Shown in pieces: positions 7,727 through 12,837 of a stretch of 12,837 nt of DNA. The notes under the pieces were generated by a model that ran no database searches, had not been told where the DNA came from, and saw only the letters and a list, made by a program, of their open reading frames with translations. How positions within the stretch are numbered: position 1 is the first letter of the stretch; the number at the start of each line of letters is the position of its first letter. The position numbers were made by a program, and so were the translations under genes. This stretch comes from Ruminiclostridium sp. (GTDB taxonomy: Bacteria; Bacillota; Clostridia; Oscillospirales; Oscillospiraceae): positions 1 through 12,837 of the forward strand of contig JABUSR010000290.1 in the NCBI GenBank assembly GCA_021442645.1, written 5' to 3'.

Positions 7727-8344
7727 ATGTTACAGATTAAGCGCATGCAGGTGGGCCAGTTGGGCACCAACTGCTATCTTCTGGAAGACCCCGAGGCCAA
7801 GCTCTGCGCCGTGGTAGATCCCGGCGGTAACGCCGATTTCATCGACCGGGAGATCCGAAAGGGTGAACTCACCCTGTCCATGATCCTCATCACCCACGGC
7901 CACTTTGACCATGTGCTGGGCATAACCGAGTTGCTGTCCAGTTGGCCCGGCACCCCGGTGTATGTCCACAAGCAGGAGGTCAACTGGGAGGGGAAGGGTG
8001 ACCAGTATATGCTCCTGGGGCCCGTGCCCGGCATCAAGACCGTAGACGAAGGAGACATCATCGAATTCTCTGGCCACTCAATCCAGGTGCTTCACACTCC
8101 CGGTCACTCCCCCGGGTCCCTGTGCTTCCTGGTGGGGGATATCCTCCTGGCAGGGGATACCCTCTTTGCCGGCTCCTGCGGCCGCACTGACTTTGTCGGC
8201 GGCTCCGTGAGGCAGATTCTGGCCTCTCTGAAGCGGCTGGCAGAGTTGGAGGGCGACTTGCGGGTCTGCCCCGGCCACGACCGCCTCACCACCCTGGACC
8301 GTGAGCGGGCAAACAATCCCTTTGTCCTGCAAGCCCTGCAATGA
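7727..8344 (+). CDS. Metallo-beta-lactamase-fold hydrolase, glyoxalase-II-like
   Basis: Binuclear metal hydrolase of the glyoxalase II / YqgX-YcbL-like branch of the metallo-beta-lactamase superfamily. Family members cleave hydroxyacyl-glutathione or other thioesters, but the natural substrate in low-thiol clostridia is unknown, so no symbol is given. 205 residues from ATG 7727. All metal ligands are present: T56-HGHFDH (His57, His59, Asp61, His62), His127 in HTPGHSPGS, Asp144 in AGDTLFAGSCGRTD, and His184 in CPGHDRLTT. The C-terminus is short, without the extra helical substrate domain of classical glyoxalase II. The stop overlaps the hemZ start as ATGA, indicating translational coupling. 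Located 40 bases after dtd. Fold and metal site are certain; the reaction is not. Confidence 0.93.
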   Translation: MLQIKRMQVGQLGTNCYLLEDPEAKLCAVVDPGGNADFIDREIRKGELTLSMILITHGHFDHVLGITELLSSWPGTPVYVHKQEVNWEGKGDQYMLLGPVPGIKTVDEGDIIEFSGHSIQVLHTPGHSPGSLCFLVGDILLAGDTLFAGSCGRTDFVGGSVRQILASLKRLAELEGDLRVCPGHDRLTTLDRERANNPFVLQALQ

Positions 8345-9807
8345 AGCTCTTTTTCTCCGGCCATAGCGAAAAATACGCCGTGGAGCAGACCTTGCTCACC
8401 CTTTTTCCTCAGGAGCGGCCCCTCTACCCCGAGGAGGCCCCCGGCGGGGACAATGAACTGGAACTCTCCTTCTCCCGGGGGGCTGTCTGGTCCACGGCTT
8501 TCGCCCTGCTCCGGCGGGATGGGCAGACTTTTGCCCGGCAGTGCCGGGTACGGACGGCAGAGCTTTCTGAGGAGGACCCCGTTGTGGCTACCCGGCTCAC
8601 CCGACGAACTCTCCAGCGGGCCTTCTACCTGGCCGCCGTAGACTGCCTGGGCACTGAGCCCCCCTGGGGAATGCTCTCGGGGGTGCGCCCAGTGAAGCTC
8701 CCCACCCGGGCCATGGAGGAGGGCGCCACCCCCCGACAGGCCGAGGCCATGCTTCGGGATCGATACCGGGTCTCTCCGGTCCGGCGGCAGCTGGCCATGG
8801 ACTGCGCCCGGGCCAGTTACGATTTGAAGCAGTCTCTAAAGCCCGAAGAGATTTCTCTCTATGTAGGGATTCCCTTCTGTCCCTCCCGCTGTGCCTACTG
8901 CTCCTTCATCTCCTCCTCCGAGTCGGCCAACAAGCTCATCCCTACCTATCTGGAGGGTCTCCTTCGGGAGATTGAGGCCTCCGGTGCCGCTGTGCGGGCG
9001 GCGGGAAAGACCATCCGCTCGGTATATATCGGCGGCGGGACCCCCACCACCCTGGATGCTTTTCAGCTTCGTCAACTCCTGGCTGCTATCCACGATGCCT
9101 TTTCCCTAGCCCCCAACACGGAGTTTACCGTGGAGGCTGGTCGGCCGGACACCATCACCCGGGAGAAACTGGAGGCCATCCGTGACGGCGGCGGCAACCG
9201 CATTTCTGTAAACCCCCAGACCATGTCCGACCGTGTGCTGGCCGTCATCGGCCGCAGCCACCGGGCGGAGGAGATCCGGGCTGCCTTTGCCCTAGCCCGG
9301 GAGTCCCAGGTCGGGGCCGTGAACATGGATCTCATTGCCGGCCTCCCCTCTGACAGCACCGACGGCTTTGCCGACACCCTAAACAAGGTCATCGCCATGG
9401 GCCCGGAAAACATCACCGTCCACACGCTGGCTCTGAAACGGGGCGCCAGGCTCCGCCAAGCGAAGTCCCCCCTTCCCGATGGGGAGGAGGTCGCCCGGAT
9501 GCTGACCTACGCCTGGGAGGCCCTGCGTGCTTCCGGATATCTGCCCTACTACCTGTACCGGCAGAAATATATGTCCGGCTCCTTTGAAAATGTAGGTTGG
9601 TGCAAATCCGGCACCCTGAATGTATATAATATCTGTATGATGGAGGAGCTGCACACCGTCCTCTCTCTGGGGGCAGGGGGCATCACCAAAGCCATCGGCG
9701 GTGGCTGTGTCCGCCGGATAGCCAACCCCAAGTATCCTCAGGAGTATATCCGGGACATCGACCGGGTCATCAGAGAAAAGGAGGCCTTTTTCTCCCCGGT
9801 ACTGTGA
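8341..9807 (+). CDS. hemZ: Coproporphyrinogen dehydrogenase family radical-SAM protein HemZ
   Basis: HemZ belongs to the HemN/HemW radical-SAM family; members are annotated as oxygen-independent coproporphyrinogen III oxidases. The 488-residue length suits HemZ, which carries an extra N-terminal region (about residues 1-165) absent from HemW. Seen: Y-VGIPFC180-PSRC184-AYC187 binding the SAM-dependent 4Fe-4S cluster, followed by the SF typical of this family, then Y229-IGGGTPT, an NPQT segment and later a YLYRQKYM...N-GW segment typical of HemZ. The start overlaps the hydrolase stop by four bases, so translation is probably coupled. Whether it really acts in haem synthesis here is unknown, because many clostridia lack the full pathway and no other haem gene is in the window. 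Alternative: a HemW-like haem chaperone, less likely given the long N-terminal region. Confidence 0.9.
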   Translation: MKLFFSGHSEKYAVEQTLLTLFPQERPLYPEEAPGGDNELELSFSRGAVWSTAFALLRRDGQTFARQCRVRTAELSEEDPVVATRLTRRTLQRAFYLAAVDCLGTEPPWGMLSGVRPVKLPTRAMEEGATPRQAEAMLRDRYRVSPVRRQLAMDCARASYDLKQSLKPEEISLYVGIPFCPSRCAYCSFISSSESANKLIPTYLEGLLREIEASGAAVRAAGKTIRSVYIGGGTPTTLDAFQLRQLLAAIHDAFSLAPNTEFTVEAGRPDTITREKLEAIRDGGGNRISVNPQTMSDRVLAVIGRSHRAEEIRAAFALARESQVGAVNMDLIAGLPSDSTDGFADTLNKVIAMGPENITVHTLALKRGARLRQAKSPLPDGEEVARMLTYAWEALRASGYLPYYLYRQKYMSGSFENVGWCKSGTLNVYNICMMEELHTVLSLGAGGITKAIGGGCVRRIANPKYPQEYIRDIDRVIREKEAFFSPVL

Positions 9808-9816
9808 CCTGCATAC

Positions 9817-9845
9817 TTTACCTTCCTACAGGAAGGTCGTATGAT
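9817..9845 (+). promoter_or_regulatory. Candidate promoter of mrp
   Basis: TTTACC (-35, 9817-9822), a 17-base spacer and TATGAT (-10, 9840-9845). The -10 matches consensus at five of six positions and the -35 at four of six. The spacer is largely filled by a perfect dyad. The predicted leader is about 90 bases. It is the best promoter I see in the hemZ-mrp gap, but unproven. Confidence 0.55.
9820..9837. promoter_or_regulatory. Perfect dyad between -35 and -10: candidate operator
   Basis: ACCTTCC (9820-9826), TACA, GGAAGGT (9831-9837): a 7-bp perfect inverted repeat overlapping the last three bases of the -35 box. The position is that used by MerR-family regulators, and the half-sites equal those of CueR-type sites (ACCTTCC-N7-GGAAGGT), but the centre is 4 rather than 7 bases. 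As RNA it would form a hairpin, but no U-tract follows, so it is a poor terminator for hemZ. Confidence 0.45.
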
Positions 9846-9892
9846 AACATATTAGCTTCGGGCGGCTCCAGTCCCCGATCCTATATAAACCC

Positions 9893-9908
9893 CGGGCATA
9901 ACTGCCCG
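9893..9908 (+). other. Leader hairpin upstream of mrp, weak terminator or attenuator
   Basis: CGGGCA (9893-9898), loop TAAC, TGCCCG (9903-9908), then TTTATCATTTAT. It may terminate readthrough from hemZ or, if the promoter at 9817-9845 is real, form a hairpin in the mrp leader about 20 bases ahead of its ribosome binding site. The interrupted T-run makes it a weak terminator at best. Confidence 0.45.
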
Positions 9909-9942
9909 TTTATCATTTATCTGGAAAGGAAGTTAAAGAATC

Positions 9943-10776
9943 ATGTCTGAAGAATGCACTCATGACTGTAGTACTTGCGGCTCCAGCTGCTCAACCATCG
10001 ATGAGAAGGATCTCATCGCACCTCTGAATAAGTACTCCTCCATCAAGCACGTCTATGCCGTCATGTCCGGCAAGGGCGGCGTGGGCAAGTCCTCCGTCAC
10101 CTCCAACCTGGCCGTGGCCATGGCCAAGAAGGGCTATCGCGTAGGCATTATGGACGCCGACGTCACCGGACCCTCCATCCCCAAGGCTTTTGGTCTGAAC
10201 ACCCGTGCTGTGGGTGACGGCGAGTCCATCCTGCCTGAGTTGACCCTAGGCGGTATTAAGGTCATGTCCCTGAACCTGCTGCTGGAAAACCCCGCAGATC
10301 CCGTGGTGTGGCGCGGAAGCTTGGTAGCAGGGGTGATTAAGCAGTTCTGGAGCGATGTCAACTGGGGCGAGCTGGACTACCTGTTCATTGATATGCCCCC
10401 CGGAACCGGCGATGTGCCCCTGACCGTCTACCAGTCCATCCCCGTGGACGGCATCGTTGTGGTCACCTCTCCCCAGGACCTGGTCTCCCTCATCGTCACC
10501 AAGGCCGTCCGCATGGCCGATATGATGAAGAAGCCCATCGTGGGCGTGGTGGAGAACTACAGCTACTTCCAGTGCGATAAGTGCGGCGAAAAGCACTTCA
10601 TCTTCGGCCAGTCCAACCTGGAGCAGGTAGCTGCTGACTTGGGCGTGAAGGTCCTGGCTCAAATCCCTATGGATCCCGCAATGGCCACCGCCATGGACCA
10701 GGGTGCTGTGGAGGATATCGAAAACAACTACCTGACCCCCGTAGCCGGCCAGATTCTGGCCTTCGAGGCAAAGTGA
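9943..10776 (+). CDS. mrp: Mrp/NBP35-type iron-sulfur P-loop ATPase
   Basis: Mrp/ApbC/NBP35 proteins are cytosolic dimeric ATPases that bind and hand over 4Fe-4S clusters to apo-proteins. 277 residues. Seen: an N-terminal cysteine cluster C5-X3-C9-X2-C12-X3-C16; the deviant Walker A S42-GKGGVGKSS with signature Lys44; MDADVTGPSIPKAFG (switch I region); FIDMPPGTGD (switch II); and C211-DKC214, the CxxC pair that bridges the cluster between subunits. The N-terminal DUF59 domain of Gram-negative Mrp is absent. The ribosome binding site AAGGAAG (9926-9932) lies ten bases before the ATG, a little far. All 17 lysines use AAG, unlike the mixed use in hemZ, suggesting higher expression. It appears monocistronic, between a regulatory spacer and a strong terminator. 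The symbol is a family name. Confidence 0.93.
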   Translation: MSEECTHDCSTCGSSCSTIDEKDLIAPLNKYSSIKHVYAVMSGKGGVGKSSVTSNLAVAMAKKGYRVGIMDADVTGPSIPKAFGLNTRAVGDGESILPELTLGGIKVMSLNLLLENPADPVVWRGSLVAGVIKQFWSDVNWGELDYLFIDMPPGTGDVPLTVYQSIPVDGIVVVTSPQDLVSLIVTKAVRMADMMKKPIVGVVENYSYFQCDKCGEKHFIFGQSNLEQVAADLGVKVLAQIPMDPAMATAMDQGAVEDIENNYLTPVAGQILAFEAK

Positions 10777-10793
10777 TCCTTCCCAATACTGAC

Positions 10794-10841
10794 CGCGCCG
10801 ATGGAAGAGCCCACCTCTGCCATCGGCGCGTTCCACTTTTT
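10794..10841 (+). terminator. Strong intrinsic terminator after mrp
   Basis: CGCGCCGATGG (10794-10804) pairs with CCATCGGCGCG (10820-10830), 11 bp. After an A/G mismatch the stem continues with AGAG (10806-10809) and CTCT (10815-10818) around a 5-base loop. TTCCACTTTTT follows (10831-10841). The T-run ends two bases before the xth ribosome binding site, leaving no room for a separate xth promoter downstream. Confidence 0.85.
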
Positions 10842-10843
10842 AC

Positions 10844-10850
10844 GAGGAGG
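10844..10850 (+). promoter_or_regulatory. Ribosome binding site of xth abutting the terminator
   Basis: GAGGAGG, eight bases before ATG 10859 and two bases after the T-run of the preceding terminator. The leader of xth must therefore contain or begin inside the hairpin. Confidence 0.8.
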
Positions 10851-10858
10851 CGTCGCCT

Positions 10859-11623
10859 ATGAAACTCATTTCCTGGAATGTCAACGGCCTGCGGGCCTGC
10901 CTGAAAAAGGACTTCATGGAGGCCTTTCGGACCTTGGACGCAGATATCTTTTGCCTCCAGGAGACCAAGCTCCAGCACCACGCCGGTCAAGCCGACGAGG
11001 TAGACCTTCCCGGCTACCACCAGTTCTGGAACAGCGCAGAGAAGAAGGGCTACTCCGGGGTGGCTGTGTTCACCAAAGAAAAGCCCCTCTCCGTCACCTA
11101 TGGCCTGGGGATCGAGAATCACGATCACGAGGGTCGCATCATCACCGCAGAATACCCCGACTTCTACCTGGTCTGCTGCTACACACCAAACTCCCAGAAC
11201 GAACTGAAGAGGTTGGATTATCGAATGACCTGGGAGGATGACTTCCGGGCCTACCTGTCCCGGTTGGACAAGACCAAGCCGGTTGTCCTCTGCGGAGACC
11301 TAAATGTGGCTCATCAGGAGATCGACCTGAAAAACCCAAAAACCAACCGCCGCAACGCCGGTTTCACCGACGAAGAGCGGTCCAAAATGACCGACTTGCT
11401 GGCCGCAGGCTTCTCTGACACCTTCCGAACCCTCAATCCTGACCTGGAGGGGGCCTATTCCTGGTGGAGCTATCGGTTCCAGGCTCGGGCCAAGAACGCC
11501 GGGTGGCGGATCGACTATTTCATCGTCTCCAACCGGCTCATGGAGCGGGTGGAGGACGCAAAGATTCACTCGGAGATCTTCGGCAGTGACCACTGTCCGG
11601 TGGAGCTGACGCTGAAGGCGTAA
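10859..11623 (+). CDS. xth: Exodeoxyribonuclease III / AP endonuclease (ExoA type)
   Basis: Mg-dependent nuclease of the exonuclease III family: it cuts 5' to abasic sites in base-excision repair and has 3' phosphatase/exonuclease activity. The 254-residue length is close to Gram-positive ExoA. Active-site residues are complete: Asn7 (SWNVNGLR), Glu35 (LQETK), Tyr108 (CYTPN), Asp147 and Asn149 (GDLNVAH), Asp219 (WRIDYF), and the terminal S243-DHCPV with Asp244/His245. WWSYR, the segment packing around the abasic site, is also present. It directly follows the mrp terminator, so expression may depend on readthrough. It faces aspS convergently. The symbol exoA would fit equally well. Confidence 0.97.
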   Translation: MKLISWNVNGLRACLKKDFMEAFRTLDADIFCLQETKLQHHAGQADEVDLPGYHQFWNSAEKKGYSGVAVFTKEKPLSVTYGLGIENHDHEGRIITAEYPDFYLVCCYTPNSQNELKRLDYRMTWEDDFRAYLSRLDKTKPVVLCGDLNVAHQEIDLKNPKTNRRNAGFTDEERSKMTDLLAAGFSDTFRTLNPDLEGAYSWWSYRFQARAKNAGWRIDYFIVSNRLMERVEDAKIHSEIFGSDHCPVELTLKA

Positions 11624-11655
11624 TTTTCCACAGATTGCCGCATTTTTGTGGAGAA
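11624..11655 (+). other. Imperfect hairpin right after the xth stop
   Basis: TTTTCCACA (11624-11632) can pair with TGTGGAGAA (11647-11655), about 9 bp with one G-U pair and a 14-base loop. No clean U-tract follows. It may help 3'-end formation or be chance. Each arm is one base off the DnaA-box consensus TTATCCACA. Confidence 0.3.
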
Positions 11656-11693
11656 TGCTCCTTTCCTCTCGGTTCATCTTAATTCGCACAGGA

Positions 11694-11724
11694 AAAGCCC
11701 GGACGGTACAGCCGTCCGGGCTTT
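11694..11724. terminator. Bidirectional terminator between convergent xth and aspS
   Basis: AAAGCCCGGACGG (11694-11706), loop TACAG, CCGTCCGGGCTTT (11712-11724): a perfect 13-bp stem. The T-run is TTTGCTTGTT on the plus strand and TTTTCC on the minus strand, so it can stop transcription from both sides. Confidence 0.92.
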
Positions 11725-11757
11725 GCTTGTTCACAGATGTGAAGAAGTCAGAGGGGT

Positions 11758-12837
11758 TTATTCCTCTTCCGCAGGAGTCTCCTCTTCCATGCGGGTGACA
11801 GCGATGGCCAGGTCATCCAATTGCTGCTGATCCACCACGTCGGGGCAGTTCATCATCAAATCGGAGGCATTCTGGACCTTGGGGAAGGCGATGACGTCAC
11901 GGATGGAGGAAGCACCGGTCATCAGCATGACCAGACGGTCCAGGCCGTAGGCCAGGCCTCCGTGGGGCGGTGCGCCGAACTTGAAGGCATTGACCAGATG
12001 GCCGAAGCGCTCCTGGATGTCCTCGTCGGAGATGCCCAGAGCCTGGAAGGCCTTTTCCTGCATCTCGGGGGTGTTGATACGGATGGAGCCTCCGCCCAGC
12101 TCGGTGCCGTTCAGGACGATATCATAGGCCCGGGCGCGGCAGTTGGCCTTATCGGTGAGCATCTTGTCTTCATCTTCCACCATGGGTGCGGTAAAGGGGT
12201 GATGCATGGCCTGATAGCGGCCTTCTTCTTCGGAATATTCAAACATGGGGAACTCAGTGACCCACAGAAACTTGAAGTCCTTGGGATCCAGAATGCCAAG
12301 CTGCTTGGCGCACTCGATACGCAGAGCGCCCAGGGATGCAAAAACTACCTCGTCCTTCACGTCGCCCACAATAAGAATCAGGTCGCCGTCCTTGGCGTTG
12401 GCCCGCTCTAGGATGGCGGCGTTCTCCTCGTCGCTGAGGAATTTCTGATAGGAGGAGGTCACCTTGCCGTCCACCATGCGGGCCCAGGCCAGTCCCTTGG
12501 CGCGGTAGGTCTTTACGAAGTCGCCTAGCTTGTCGATCTTCTTCCGGGGAAAATCCTTGGCGTAGCCGTCCACGTTGATGAGGCGCACAGAGCCGCCGCC
12601 CTGGACAGCCCCGGAGAAGACGCCGAAACCACAGTCCTTCACGATGTCGGAAATGTCCTTGATCTCAAAGCCAAAGCGCATATCAGGCTTGTCAGAGCCG
12701 AAGCGGTCCATTGCCTCTCGGTAGGGCATCCGCAGGAAGGGAGTCTGGACGTCCACGTCCAGAATCTCCTTGAAGACCCGCTTCAGGAAGCCCTCCTGGA
12801 TGGTCTGGATCTGCTCCTCGTTCAGGAAGGACATCTC
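11758..12837 (-). CDS. aspS: Aspartyl-tRNA synthetase, C-terminal part (5' end off window)
   Basis: AspRS charges tRNA(Asp) with aspartate (class II synthetase). The last 359 residues of about 590 are visible. The frame is still open at the right edge, where E-MSFLNEEQ corresponds to the DxETSF/EMSF segment just after motif 2, so the Met codon at 12834 is internal and not a start. Seen: FGSDKPDMRFGF, the bacterial GAD insertion domain, MHHPFTAP, GTELGGGSIRI, and motif 3 G-LAYGLDRLVMLMTG with the ATP-binding Arg, followed by RDVIAFPK. The protein ends in an acidic tail (EEETPAEEE), beyond the usual end. The OB-fold, motif 1 and the residues that decide tRNA(Asp)/tRNA(Asn) discrimination lie outside the window. 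It is convergent to xth. Confidence 0.97.
   Translation of the reverse strand, partial: EMSFLNEEQIQTIQEGFLKRVFKEILDVDVQTPFLRMPYREAMDRFGSDKPDMRFGFEIKDISDIVKDCGFGVFSGAVQGGGSVRLINVDGYAKDFPRKKIDKLGDFVKTYRAKGLAWARMVDGKVTSSYQKFLSDEENAAILERANAKDGDLILIVGDVKDEVVFASLGALRIECAKQLGILDPKDFKFLWVTEFPMFEYSEEEGRYQAMHHPFTAPMVEDEDKMLTDKANCRARAYDIVLNGTELGGGSIRINTPEMQEKAFQALGISDEDIQERFGHLVNAFKFGAPPHGGLAYGLDRLVMLMTGASSIRDVIAFPKVQNASDLMMNCPDVVDQQQLDDLAIAVTRMEEETPAEEE

Noticed and set aside
10246..10836. 196-codon minus-strand frame opposite mrp
   Set aside because: Its His/Gly/Asp-rich composition is the usual reverse of GC-rich codons, it runs through the terminator, and mrp is certain.
11624..11655. Two inverted near-DnaA boxes (TTTTCCACA and TTCTCCACA) after xth
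   Set aside because: Each has one mismatch, only two are present, and there is no dnaA/dnaN or unwinding region; kept only as a weak hairpin.
11758..12834. Met codon at 12834 as the aspS start
   Set aside because: The frame stays open to the window edge and the Met lies in the conserved EMSF segment in the middle of AspRS, so the gene is simply cut by the window.

Overview
The window is a GC-rich stretch of ordinary bacterial chromosome that reads as a Clostridia (Bacillota) genome, most like the Oscillospiraceae/Ruminococcaceae side (Flavonifractor-type relatives). Grounds for this are the gene order miaB-mutS-mutL-miaA, the gene order dtd-metallo-hydrolase-hemZ, a Gram-positive-type Mrp/NBP35 ATPase with an N-terminal cysteine cluster, and strong AGGAGG-type ribosome binding sites. 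The taxonomic call is inference from family and context, not from a database search.

Layout. Positions 1-6914 (minus strand) hold one operon: miaB (6914-5511), mutS (5442-2854), mutL (2800-791) and miaA (764 to beyond the left edge). It is driven by a near-consensus promoter at 6969-6997. MiaA and MiaB are two steps of one tRNA modification (i6A then ms2i6A at A37), and MutS and MutL are the two core mismatch-repair proteins, so the operon joins two fidelity pathways. Positions 6998-7164 are a divergent intergenic spacer. Positions 7165-9807 (plus strand) hold a second unit: dtd (D-aminoacyl-tRNA deacylase), a glyoxalase-II-like metallo-hydrolase, and hemZ (radical-SAM coproporphyrinogen dehydrogenase family), the last two overlapping by ATGA. 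Positions 9808-9942 are a regulatory-looking spacer with a promoter candidate, a perfect dyad inside its -35/-10 spacer, and a leader hairpin. They precede mrp (9943-10776), a scaffold/carrier-type Fe-S P-loop ATPase. A strong terminator hairpin (10794-10841) is followed within a few bases by the ribosome binding site of xth (10859-11623, exonuclease III/AP endonuclease). A 13-bp bidirectional terminator (11694-11724) separates xth from the convergent 3' part of aspS (12837-11758, aspartyl-tRNA synthetase, 5' end outside the window).

No intergenic stretch exceeds about 240 bases. I see no rRNA, tRNA, CRISPR, insertion sequence, prophage or toxin-antitoxin signal. The protein content is housekeeping (translation fidelity, DNA repair, Fe-S/tetrapyrrole metabolism), and I did not find a new system. 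The points worth a second look are regulatory: the dyad-in-promoter before mrp, the terminator abutting the xth ribosome binding site, the palindrome in the divergent spacer, and the TTG start of miaB.
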